Shown here: in pieces, positions 1 through 10,240 of the stretch | How positions within the stretch are numbered: position 1 is the first letter of the stretch | Layout: each line of letters starts with the position of its first letter | Assembly (NCBI GenBank): GCA_033977485.1 | Contig: CM066982.1 | Location: forward strand, 9,973,218-10,037,217 | Direction of reading: 5' to 3' | DNA length: 64,000 nt | Origin: Hydrangea macrophylla | Lineage: Eukaryota > Streptophyta > Magnoliopsida > Cornales > Hydrangeaceae | Made by a program: the position numbers and the translations under genes | Notes under the pieces: generated by a model | What the model was told of the DNA's origin: nothing | What the model saw: the letters and a program-made list of their open reading frames with translations, nothing else | Databases searched by the model: none

Positions 1-463
1 ACAATTGTGCAATAAAACTTTGAATGTGCATGTATATATATATGTGTGTATATAATTTGTGTGTGTTTTATAGCTTGATAGTGATTGTTATTTACTTAAG
101 TTTTTCTTCAGATCTATAATTTTTGTGTGTGTGTGTGTCTGTGTGTTTTCTTGTTTTACAGATCTATCATCTATACATTGTTGTTTTTACCTAACTGAAT
201 GTATAATTGTTTTTACTTTACATATCTATAATTGTTGTTCTTTAGAATCTTAGTTGTTGTTCTTTACATTGTATAATTCTTCTTTACTTTGTTGTTTTAG
301 TCGGGTTTCACCCGATCCAACCCGAAACCACCCAAACCTGAACTCACCCAAACCCGATGGATGATGAGTGGATGATGGGTGAGATAGGTCTAATCCAATC
401 ATGTTTCAGATGGATGGTCGGGTGAGGGTCAAACCCGACTCACCCGACTTGTGGACACCCCTA
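1..463. mobile_element. hAT-type non-autonomous element, right part only
   Basis: The right end is GTGGACACCCCTA at 451-463. The 160 bp before it are rich in CCCGACCCG/GGGTGAG motifs and align by eye with the right end of the complete hAT copy at 58970-59892, including the tract from CGGGTTTCACCCGA to the terminus. The left end lies outside the window, so the TSD cannot be tested; CCTGGAGG (464-471) would be its right copy. Positions 1-300 are AT- and TG-rich with (TA)n and (TG)n microsatellites and no coding signal. The element ends inside a gag-like sequence, so it probably inserted there. Confidence 0.6.
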
Positions 464-1085
464 CCTGGAGGGCGAGTGCCAAACTCAGCAGCAAATCGAA
501 GCATTGATGACCCGACAGGATAAACTCCCTTAAGCTGAGGATTAGCTTGGGAAAGATGCATACGTTCGCGTACCTGTGCAAACTCGGCAACGTGCTCATA
601 CTGCACCTGTATCCCCTTCGACTTTGCAGTGGTCCGGGAATGATGAGCGTACTTGAGGCCCTGAGTATACCCGACAACGTGCTCGGGCCAACCCATACTG
701 GGCGAGGGATGCCAAAGAGATCAGCTGACGCACCACCAGAAGGGAGGGACAAGAGCAAACGGCCCGGGAATTAGCCCAAGAACACCCGGCCAGGAGTCGT
801 GGAGATCTTAGGCACACGATTACCCGGAGTTGAAGTCATGCCCCATCCCTGAGGAGAATGCACTTCGAAGAAGAGGCCTCATCGTCTGACCTGACCTACC
901 ACTCAGATACATAATGGAAGACCGACCGGGAGGACGTTAAGGCCTGTATCAGTGACCTGCAGAAACAAATTGAGAAGTTGAGTCACAGGCCAGGGCGCGA
1001 CTACACCAACACTAAAATCGAGTCACCCTTTACTATCCAAATCACAGGATTCCCCGTTCCTCGCAAGTTTAATTAACCGCTGTAG
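464..1085 (+). pseudogene. Decayed gag fragment of the gag-only LTR family
   Basis: This stretch resembles the N-terminal half of the gag genes at 10241-11620 (minus) and 17269-18583 (plus). It starts at the Leu-Glu-Gly-Gln-like segment, followed by the Gln-rich stretch and the segment corresponding to Ile-Lys-Asp-Leu-Gln-Lys-Gln-Ile. It stops at the point where the other two continue into the Lys-Phe-Lys-Gln-Pro-Arg motif. Stops and frame changes are frequent and no long frame survives. It is a third, oldest copy of this family in the window. Its left side is cut by the hAT element and no LTR was found for it. Confidence 0.55.
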
Positions 1086-1700
1086 GAAATAGATTATCAA
1101 AATCTGATTACTGCAGCGTAAAAGTAAGTTTCAAAAACATCATGTGAGCAGAATCTACTACTCATGTGAATCTAGTTACGTGTAGAGAATAAGACTACCT
1201 TAAATCCCGTCGGTGATCGATGGCGCTAATTTTCCTTCTGGTTTGATTTCCAACACTTTTAGTTTTGATTCCAACTTTTTCCTCGATTTACATATTTGGT
1301 GGGCCCCACCCTACCACAATTAGTTCTTTTTGGGGTGGGGGCAAAAATGGGGTGTCTACAGAGGTCGCAAGATGTAATAACTTTAAACCAAAGTGGTTTC
1401 GAAATTGATAAAAGGTTAGACCAAAGTTACAACATTTTAGGATTAGAATCACTAAAATGTATTGATACATCCAAAAGTACTTGATGTATTGTGTTGGTAT
1501 CGACTACCAAGTTAGAACATTGGAATATTCAATGATACATCTTATTCCCATTAAAAAAATTGATACTACATCGTATTGGTTTTGGAAGTGTCATACATCT
1601 TAATAATTTTCATACCAAATATTGAAATTTGGTATCACCATGCAGCAAGGTGGTTTCCAAAATTGTTATATATTGTGACTAACTTATAATATTTTGAAAC
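1086..1700. other. Intergenic, nothing recognised
   Basis: AT-rich sequence between the gag remnant and the outer MITE. I see no coding exon, terminal repeat or RNA gene. Two short open frames around 1290-1480 overlap on opposite strands and show no recognisable protein. Confidence 0.4.
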
Positions 1701-1784
1701 TATGTTTGATAACCCAATTAAGTGCTGAAAATGAAAAGATTCAACACTTATTCTTTTTCAGTTCGTTTGATAACGTACCACTTA
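1701..1784. mobile_element. Tourist-like MITE A, left portion (interrupted)
   Basis: The sequence matches the left ~80 bp of the complete copies at 29798-30079 and 40516-40798 (TGTTTGATAACC, AAGTGCTGAAAATG, GTTTGATAACGTACCACTTA). It breaks off at TTA (1782-1784), which is the left TSD of the Harbinger element. The right portions are at 16402-16570 and 20366-20382. The left terminus is degraded relative to the GGGTG of the intact copies, so the first base is approximate. Confidence 0.8.
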
Positions 1785-2748
1785 CACTATGTTTGGATTG
1801 AGAGAATAGAAGAGGAAGATAACCACTTTCTCTCAAGTTCTCTCGTTTGGATAGTTAAGTTGGGAGAGAAGAGAACGTTAATGGAGAGAAAGGGAGGAGA
1901 AAAAGAGCCCAAATTTGGTTATCTCCAAATTGGAGAGATCAAGGAGAGACCAGAAGAGATTGATAATAAAATATTTTTGCAAAGACCAATATATCCCTGG
2001 ATATTTTTTTATTCCAAACATACCCTTAACAACCCAAGCAAAAACATTGGAATATTTATTATCTTCTCAACACATTGTGCCATCTCTGCACAATCGACTT
2101 GCTTGTCAACAACAGGCAACAAACTTGTCAACAACAGGTACACATGACAGATTGTGTTTTGCCTTCTATTACGTTTTCTCACTATTATATGCATGTGTGA
2201 GATTATTTTATGTAATTGATTTTTGTGTAGTTATGATTGTATCTAGAACTTGTCTTGCTGTGATTGCCTAGGTTTAATCCCTTTGTCTTTTATTTGTTCA
2301 ATTACTTTGACCAAAAAAAATAAACAATGTGCATGGAACCATCTGTCCTTGTTATGCAACAAAAAGGGGATGTACAGAACATGTGGTTGTCACTAAATAA
2401 GATACAAAAACTGATGTAGATTGAAGATTAGGAAGAGGCGTAAATTAGTTGTATGTCCCTACCTCTATATGCATGTTAAAAACTGTTGAGAAGTAAGAGG
2501 GAGTCAGAATTAGCTGTCAATAATAATTGCTGAATGTCCACTTGATAAGCAATGCTATATACGCTTCCCAAATTTATATCTCAAATATGGTTCGTAACAC
2601 ATATTGCATTAATTTGGTGTTAATAAGCATTTTAATTCAAAAAGGTATAATAGTTCATATATTTGGGTGTTCTGTGGAATGAAAAGAATATGAAACTTGT
2701 AATAAATTAAAAACTTTATTGTCAGTCACTTTCTTCCCTAATTTATTA

Positions 2749-2839
2749 GAGAGTAGTTTTGCTCACTCATTTTTGGTCCACCATTGCTCACCCAGACCTT
2801 TATTGAGTGGACCAAAAATGAGTGAGCAAAAATTCTCTC
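2749..2839. mobile_element. 91-bp fold-back MITE with 9-bp TSD
   Basis: A perfect 25-bp inverted repeat (2757-2781 and 2807-2831, containing TTTGCTCACTCATTTTTGG) is extended outward by GAGAG/CTCTC to 33-bp terminal repeats. It encloses a 25-bp loop. AATTTATTA is directly repeated on both sides (2740-2748 and 2840-2848). A 9-bp TSD is characteristic of Mutator-like elements, so this is probably an extremely short Mutator-type MITE. It lies in the 5' non-coding part of the Harbinger element. Confidence 0.8.
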
Positions 2840-2920
2840 AATTTATTAAGTTGTAAGAATACTAAATTATTTTTAACTGTCACTTTTTGGTCATGATTTT
2901 GACCACCAACTTGTGCATAG

Positions 2921-4265
2921 ATGGATACTATAGAAGAATCAGATGAATTTTTTGATGACTGGGATCGAAGACGGCGAATGGTTTCACAACTTGTTGCTTA
3001 TATTGTATGCTATATTATGGAAGAGTGCAACTTAAGTCTTAGTCCAAACCCTCGAGATAGTAAGAGAGAAAGGCAATGTGTTGTATTAATGCACGATATT
3101 CGGACTAATGAAAGAAGTCGCGATCTTATACAGATGACGCCTGTAGCATTTGAAACTTTTTACAATATTCTTTGGACTGTCGGTCATCTCACTTACACCA
3201 GAAGAGCAACTGTTGAAGAGAAATTTGCAAAGTTGTTTACATATTAAGTCATAATATAAGAAATTGTGTTGTTTCATTTTTCTTCAAACGTTCTTTTGAG
3301 ACTACATCGCGACATTTTCACCGCGTTTTGAGAGCTATCATATCCTTGGAAGATCAATTTCTTAGACAACCTAATGGATCAGAAGCCCCTCCACAAATAC
3401 TCAACAGTAATAGATTCTTTCCATATTTTAAGGTAACTAGCAAGTACAACATAATAGATAATGTATTTATTTATTTTTAAATCCTTATTGATAAATAAGT
3501 TAAAGGTACATGTAAAAATACCAGGATTGCTTAGGTGCACTTGATGGAACACATGTACGTGTGAAGGTTTCAAACACTGATGCACCAAGATATCGTGGTA
3601 GGAAGGGTTATCCAACACAAAAATGTGTTGGCTGCTTGTTCATTTGACTTGAGATTTACGTACATCTTACATGGATGGGAAGGGACTGCATCTGATTCAA
3701 GAATAATAAAAAAATGCACTCACAAGAGAAGGTAATTTGAAAATTCCTCAAGGTAATGGATTTATCAATTAACAATAATTTTGTTTATTCGAATAATACT
3801 TGAATATATTAACGCTGAATCCCAATTTTCATAGGTAAATATTACCTTGTCGATCCTTATATAAGCGTTTGTTTCCATTTAAAAGAATATTCTACACATG
3901 TACCGGAGAATGCTCATGAGCTATTTAATCGTCGACACTCGTCATTACGTAATGCTATTGAGAGGTGTTTTGGAGTATTAAAAAAAAGATTTCCCATAAT
4001 TGGAAGCACAATAGAGCCTACTTACTCATTTGACACACAAACAGAGATTATTTTAGCATGTTGCATTTTGAATAACTTTTTGATGGGTGTTGATCCTGAT
4101 GAAAATATAATTGCTGACGTGGATCAAGAACTTGAAAATAGTACGGAACCTCATGATGAAATTCGTTCTCTAGACAATGCTGACGAGGAATCTAGTCAAG
4201 CAGCAATTGCTAGGGATAATATAGCAACAGCGATGTGGAATGACTATGTAGTGAGTCGAGTCTGA
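2921..4265 (+). pseudogene. PIF/Harbinger DDE transposase, frameshifted
   Basis: The segments of a DDE_4 superfamily nuclease can be followed in order. First comes an N-terminal helical region (2921-3244, starting MDTIEESDEFFDDWDRRRRM). Then comes a segment with FFPYFK (to about 3432) and a GT-AG intron at about 3433-3524. The first catalytic Asp is in CLGALDGTHVRV (about 3527-3562), and a SDSR segment follows near 3690. Last comes ELFNRRHSSLRNAIERCFGV with the catalytic Glu (about 3920-3980), then the ACCILNNFL segment and an acidic C-terminus with TGA at 4263. A further intron probably spans about 3754-3835. Two reading-frame changes, near 3245 and near 3622, break it. The segment around the second catalytic Asp (3840-3880) looks shortened. 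It is not functional as read. Confidence 0.8.
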
Positions 4266-4486
4266 TATATGAAGTTTTTATTCAATATATTACGTGATGC
4301 AATGTTAAATGACTTTGTATTGTCTAATTCTAATACTCTTGAAGTTTTTTTCTTTCTAGATTGAGGTATCGACTGTTACATTTGATTTTTGTGGTTATCA
4401 AGCTACTTCCTATAAGACATGTTGTGATTACAACCTTCGTAAGATTAGTTAGATGTATTTTTTTGTGTTGTTCTTCTACATCAGAA

Positions 4487-5585
4487 ATGGGTAGGCCAAA
4501 ATCGAAAGGAAGTGGACTATTCAATGAAAATATAGCTAACAAAATTGAAGAACTAAAATGGATAGCTCAAATGGATACTATTCTTATCGAGGCACTTCTA
4601 TATGAACAAGACATAGGAACAGGCCTGGTGGAACTTTTACTTCTACCGCATATGATAATGTTATAGTTGTATTGGTTGAAAACCTTGGCAGAGATTTCAA
4701 TAAACAACACGTGAAGAACCGCTTGAAAACTATTAAAAAAAAACTTCAATGATTGTTATGGCATCTTCAAAGGTGGTATGAGTGGTTTTTCATGGAGTCC
4801 AATCACAAAAATGTGGGGTGCTAAACCTGAAGTTTGGAATACATTGGTTGAGGTTTGGTTATTACAACAATCTTTACCCTTTTTTATTTTTTTTTAAATG
4901 TGGGAAAATATTATATATATATATATATATATATAATGGTATCTTATTGTTGTAGGCCAAACCAGAAGCAAAAAAGTACATCAACACCCCTGTACCTAAC
5001 TATGAGAACTTGCTAGTACTCTTTGGGAAGGACATGGCTACTGGTGTGGGGGCTAAAACTGCAAAAGAGAAAGCACGACGATGGCCTAAAGATAATCAAA
5101 AGGAAGATGGTGGTGGTGAGGGCGAGAATCGTGTGCCTACTATAGAAGAAATTGATGCAGATGATAACGTTACACTAGAAAGCTTTGAAGCTATGAATGA
5201 TGATCAGAATTGTCCAACAACTCCTATTTCTAATGCTCCTGCAGGAACTAACCAAACTACAGACCCTTCCTCAAAGTCGAAAAAAAGAAAGGTGATAGAA
5301 TTGACATAGCTGAATGAAGGGGTACACAATATTGCATTGGCAATGCACGACGGGAATGCAATTTTACAGAAAAGGAATGACCTTGTTGAAAAAAGTCAAC
5401 CACGTATGTACAAGGAGGAAATTTATGATGAGTTGTTGAGGTTGGAGGTTGATGAAGATACGCGATTTAGTGGTTACCCATTACTTGTTGAAAATCCTTC
5501 TAAGGCTAAGGCATTCTTTGGTGTTCCACCCGAAGGACGTGTGCGGTTTTTATATTCCCAACTTCGAAGTGCAGGACTTATTTGA
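4487..5585 (+). pseudogene. Harbinger ORF1, Myb/SANT-like DNA-binding protein, broken
   Basis: The second gene of a Harbinger element resembles plant Myb/SANT-like (Myb_DNA-bind_3) proteins that help the transposase bind its ends. Visible parts are the start MGRPKSKGSG (4487), the helix WIAQMDTILIEALL, the segment FNKQHVKNRLKTIKK (about 4698-4740), GGMSGFSWSPITKMWGAKPE (about 4771-4830), and an intron ending at TTGTAG (about 4955). Then come AKPEAKKYINTP and an acidic, Lys-rich tail. The C-terminal segment GYPLLVENPSKAKAFFGVP (about 5480-5535) is typical of this family. Breaks are a frame change near 4630, a second in an A run near 4735, and a TAG stop at about 5307 after VIELT. Confidence 0.75.
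4860..4960. repeat. (TA)n microsatellite in Harbinger ORF1 intron
   Basis: About 12 uninterrupted AT dinucleotides at roughly 4912-4935, preceded by a T run. It lies in the inferred intron of the Myb/SANT-like gene. Confidence 0.8.
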
Positions 5586-5996
5586 AGAGTCGCTTATGTT
5601 TGTGGAATAAACATGATAATAAATATTTTTTATTTAGATTACATGTTTAGTTATGTTAGATGTTAGTTTATTTTAAGGTGACTTATTGTAGACCATATAT
5701 TGTTTTAAATTTGAAGGATGTTTGTTTATTATTACTTCATTGTTTTTTTAGAAGGATAATGAGTTCAGTTGACATATAATGAGCATATATATGTTTGTGC
5801 AAAACGAATTTGTTTTAAATTGGTACCTCTACAAGCGGATAAACCAGTTTAGATGAATATATATGGGAGGATAAAATAGTAAATTGATTATAAATCCTTA
5901 GTCTTCTCTTCTCTTATAAGAATTAAACAAACAGGAGAATGTTATGTTTTTCTTCTCTTCTCTCTATCCAAACAAGGTGGACATAAACCATGCTTT
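5586..5996. other. Harbinger 3' non-coding region
   Basis: AT-rich sequence with no coding signal. Near its end (about 5905-5980) it holds CT-rich sequence and a degenerate internal copy of the terminal motif (TCTCTATCCAAACAAGG). GCTTT at 5992-5996 is the left TSD of the Copia insertion. Confidence 0.6.
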
Positions 5997-6831
5997 TGTT
6001 GGATTAGTTTGTTGGGTTTTATATATTTGTGGGTTATTTATTTGTTTGGGTTATAACATTTGTTAAAACCAAGCAATTGACCCATGGGCCTCTTTTATTT
6101 CAAAAACCCAAACCCAACCTAAAGTTTGATTTTGACAACTATCCCACATTGAAATTTTACAAGAGTTTTCTACTCCTTTTATATACTTTCCTTCCACAAG
6201 CTAGTAAACTTGTATTGGGGAAATGCTTTCACGTGCACGCAAGGGGGTGCAAATCTTGGATTCGGACCGTCCGATTTGGCTTGAAAATCGTGACTTGCGT
6301 GTGCACGTCCTACGGACACGAATGCTCCTCAAATTGTACACTCGCGCATAGGGTGGTACTGTCACGTTTTTGCAACTGGTATTAAATTTTTATCTATATG
6401 ACTGTTGGAGTATTCTGCACATGCTAGTATTAAACTGTTTTTAATCCAATATGACTGTTAGAGTCATCGTTTATTTTATGTGTTAAATAATATGACTGTT
6501 GGAGAGTCATTAGAATCTTAATCTGTTTACTATATATATGATCCCACTCATCCAGTTTTTTACACAACAAAAACATAATCTTCCTCCTATCAATTTTCTA
6601 TTTCCTTTTCTTTCTTCATTGGTTTTTCTGGAGCAATTTCTGAATACTCAATTTACTCTTCCAATTCAAGTGCATGTTTGGAAGAGTTGGATGCTGAATC
6701 CTAGAGAACATAGCGTTGTGACCTTGTGCACCGAGTCAATGACTTTGAGGGGCGGAATTGTTCTTAAGAACAGTGCAATACATTGCACGCCTCAACCAAA
6801 AAATCATAGTTTCATCCTTCAATTTCCAACA
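5997..6831 (+). repeat. Copia 5' LTR
   Basis: 835 bp, begins TGTTGGATTAGTTTG and ends CAATTTCCAACA. Compared with the 3' copy it has an extra segment near 6412-6430. It starts immediately after the TSD GCTTT. The open frame that begins at 6538 inside the LTR is not the start of gag. Confidence 0.9.
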
Positions 6832-6846
6832 ATCTTAAGAACAATT

Positions 6847-8566
6847 ATGGATGTTGCTATGATTGCTGTGAAGTCACTGCCTGATGTTTCCAAGATTGAT
6901 CGCTTCAATGGTACATGTTTCAAGCGTTGGCAACAAAAGGTGCGTTCCACCTTGGACGTGCACAACTTGGCGCATATTCTGACAAAAAAGCAACCAATCC
7001 TTGGGTCCGAAGAATATGAGCAGAATTTTCCGATTTGGGAGAAAGGTAACAAAATATGTCGTCATACAATTCTTAGCACCCTCTCTAATGAATTGTTTGA
7101 CATATATTGCAATTACAAAAATGCCGAAGAAATTTGGGATTTGTTACATAAAAAATATATAGTAGAAGATGCTGGAAATCAAAAGTATGCCATAGGCAAT
7201 TTTTCGAATTTCCAAATGAATGAAGAAAAAGATGTTTCATCCCAAATACATGATTTTCACGTTCTTGTCAATGATCTCAAAATCGAAGAAATCACTTTGC
7301 CCGAAACTTTTATTGCCGGATTTCTTATTGAGAGGTTGCCGGAGTCATGGAAAGATTATAAAAATAAGCTTAAACACAAGAGAAAGCACATGACACTTGA
7401 AGATGTTATTGTCCACATTCATATTGAAGAAAAGAATAGGCTTAGGGACAAGGCTAATCTTGCTAAGGAAATTGCTTCCAAGGCTAATTTGATAGAGGGT
7501 GGTTCAAGCAAACCTCAATTTTGTCCTCAACAAAATTTCAAAGGAAAAAATATTTTTTCTAAATTTAATAAAAATAAGACTAATCGGAGCTTCCAAGCTC
7601 CTACTCCTCCTTCTTTCAAGAAGAAAGGAAATTGCTTTGTTTGTGGAAACCCAGGTCACTATGCATCCCAATGCAAGTTCAGAAAGGGGCCTCTTCCTCC
7701 TCCTAAGGCAAATTTGGTGGAAGCGGATGATGGAGATGTAATTGCTGTCGTTGTTTTACAAGTCCTAATGGCAGCAACTTCCAAGGATTGGGTCATTGAT
7801 TCTGGAGCAACACGACACATTTGTGGAGACAGAAATGCCTTCAACTCATATACTTCTCTTAAAAATGGTGAAGAACAAGTTTTTATGGGAGATTCTTCTG
7901 CTGCACCGGTGGTTAGTAAAGGAAGAATTCTTCTTAAACTCACTTCAGGAAAAACCCTCTCTCTTAGTGATGTGTTGCATGTTCCTAATATTCATGCTAA
8001 TTTGGTGTCAGTTGCTTTACTTGGTAAGGTTGGAATTAAGCTTACTTTTGAGTCTGATAAAATAGTTATGACTAAGAATGATATGTTTATTGGTAAGGGG
8101 TACTGTAACCAAGGACTGTTTATTTTGAATGTCCTTAATGTTGTTAATGAGAATGCATCTTCTTCTGCTTATATGGTGGACTCTATTGATTTGTGGCATG
8201 CTAGACTAGGACATGTGAATATGTCTTATATTAAAAAAAATGAAAGAATTAGGATTAATTCATAACATGACAAATTCTAGTAATATGAAATGTGAAGTAT
8301 GTGTTGAATCCAAATCAACAAAGAAGTCTTGCAAATCTGTGGAAAGAGAATCTGAACTGTTAGGATTAATTCATTCTGATTTAGGTGACTTAAAAAATAC
8401 TATGACTAGAAGTGGTAAAAAATATTATATTATTTTTGTGGATGACTACTTTAGAGATACTGTTTTATATTTGCTTAGATTTAAAGATGAAGCATGTGAT
8501 ATGTTTATTAAATATAAATCAGAAGTTGAGAATCAGTTGAATAAAAAGATAAAAAGACTTAGGTCT
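6847..8566 (+). pseudogene. Copia gag-protease-integrase, first part
   Basis: I chose the ATG at 6847 because it is the first after the LTR and its product (starting MDVAMIAVKSLPDVSKIDRF) looks like a Copia gag. A CCHC zinc knuckle CFVCGNPGHYASQC lies near 7636-7677. The protease site VIDSGATRHICG lies near 7792-7827. The integrase begins with LWHARLGHV (about 8192-8218) and CEVC (about 8292-8303), the HHCC zinc site, followed by the first Asp region near 8433. The frame changes in an A run at 8232-8239. The gene is then interrupted at 8566 by the gag-only element and resumes in the same frame at 12186. The ATG is only 15 bases from the LTR end, so no leader remains. Confidence 0.85.
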
Positions 8567-9068
8567 TGATGATGCCAAAAATTGGTAAGAGTAAAGTAGA
8601 GCAATTTAAGGAGAGAGAGCGAGAGAGAGAGTGAGAGACTATTTTTTGTATGTGGTTCGGCCCTGTTAATGAAGGTACCTACGTCCACGGGTGTGTCTGA
8701 GCACGTTCACTAGCAGATCACCGGCGGGCCTGGTGAGCTAACAAAGAGGGGCGGCACTACCAGTAATACCGGCCGGGTGTATGCGTATAATGGTGAATTA
8801 TAGAGGCGCTGTGTAGACTACAGAATTGGCTGCCCCCTCAATGGGGGGTGAGTGGTCTCTTTTATAGATGCAAGAGACCTACTCATACATGGATAAGGAA
8901 ATATAATCCTATTAGGGTGTGATTAACACCAATCAAGTAAGCTTCCTAATTGTATTAGGATTGATTGACATTAATTGTGGGAGTTTCCCAATTGGATTAG
9001 GAAATAGATGCACTTTCCATTAGTCTTCTAGCTTGAGTAGGAAACTGCCCATAATTTTGGGCGTATCA
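8567..9068 (-). repeat. TR-GAG copy 1, 3' LTR
   Basis: 502 bp. It contains a GA microsatellite (about 8611-8640) and, read on the minus strand, a TATA-like TCTATAAAAGAG near 8860-8871 that would mark the promoter. Five substitutions separate it from the other LTR. Confidence 0.92.
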
Positions 9069-9084
9069 GCTGCCCCCCATTTCC
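9069..9084 (-). promoter_or_regulatory. Polypurine tract of TR-GAG copy 1
   Basis: On the minus strand GGAAATGGGGGGCAGC lies directly before the 3' LTR. The same tract stands before the 3' LTR of copy 2 (about 19728-19743). It is the expected primer site for plus-strand synthesis. Confidence 0.8.
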
Positions 9085-9184
9085 AAGATTGGTCAGATGC
9101 TATATCGGGGCAAGTTTGGAAATCAGTTTGATGTTACTTGCCACTGTCTGAGTACTTGTAGAAGCTGCCTCGGGGCTTTTGAGC

Positions 9185-10240
9185 CTGATGAGTCCTCGGG
9201 AACTGACTGAGAGGTGAGACCCAGCCTAGCTCGGGACCTTTAGTTGCTCGGGAACTGACCGGGAGTTGAGACCCGGCCTAATTCGGAGTCTTTGAATGCT
9301 CGGGAAGTGACCGAGAGTTGAGACTCGGCCTACTTCGGAGTCTTTTTTGCTTGAGTTAGCTCCCAGGATGGTTATCTTCTGCCCGTAAACCTTCGTCAAG
9401 GCTGTGGGTAGAAGGATTTTACCATGTTGGACAAGCTGACCTAAAGCGTATTGCTCTAGGGTCCTTTTTACTGTTAACTCCCCAGGATGGTTGTCTTTCG
9501 CCCGGCCAGTCTTCGTCAAGACTGTTGGGAGAAGAGCTTGACCATGTTGGTGGAGACGACCTAAATCACGTTGCTTTAGGGTCCTTTTACTCCTCTATCG
9601 TCAGCCAACCTAAGAGATTTTAGTCACCTCTATCGTCGGTCTGGACCTAAGTGGAGTTAATGTCTCTGAGTACTGTAGGTGCTCGGGTTGTCCAAGATTT
9701 TGACTTGGTTATCCGCGAGGCCTGTAAATACCCGGTGTGATTACCTGTTTAGTTCACTGCGCCATCTTGCCCCCCAAGCTTTCGCTAAGATGAGGGTCTT
9801 ACAGAGGCTATGATCTGTAGGTAACCGACCTGGAACATGGTGGTTGCAGGGTCTTTTGAAGCTTGCCATCATCAGCCACCTAGGAGGTTTGCCTCCATCG
9901 TCGGCTGGACCTAAGCGAAGCCGGTGCCTCGGGCGTGACCCCGAGGTCTTTGGTGCTTGGGTTCGGAGCCCGAGGTCTTTTAGCGCCTGAGTTCGGAGCT
10001 CGAGGTCTTTTTAGTGCCTCGGGGTTAGGCCCAAGGTCTTTGGATGCCTCGGGGTTAGGGCTGAGGTCTTTTTATATGCCTCGGGGTTAGGCCCGAGGTC
10101 TTTGGATGCCTCGGGGTTAGGCCCGAGGTCTTTTTATATGCCTCGGGGTTAGGCCCGAGGTCTTTGGATGAGCTCTCTGACAATCGGTGGAGCCTCACGT
10201 AGTGATCAGGCAAGTATCGTTGTAGTCGGGCTCCTAATTT
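9185..10240 (-). repeat. Non-coding tandem-repeat tract of TR-GAG copy 1
   Basis: This tract lies between gag and the 3' LTR and has three kinds of repeat (+ coordinates). 9192-9346 holds three copies of a ~57-bp unit containing CTCGGGAACTGACCG and a GAGTTGAGACC core. 9357-9590 holds two copies of a ~120-bp unit starting CCAGGATGGTT. 9925-10170 holds about eight units of 30-36 bp of the form CCTCGGGGTTAGGCCCGAGG plus TCTTT. Each of these units can fold on itself (CCTCGGG pairs with CCCGAGG). The same three blocks are present in copy 2, so they belong to the family. There is no long open frame with a recognisable product. Confidence 0.8.

Noticed and set aside
3379..3618. A minus-strand gene at 3379-3618
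   Set aside because: Antisense shadow of the Harbinger transposase exon and intron.
6538..6846. N-terminal extension of the Copia gag from 6538
   Set aside because: It lies inside the 5' LTR and the same sequence recurs in the 3' LTR; gag starts after the LTR.
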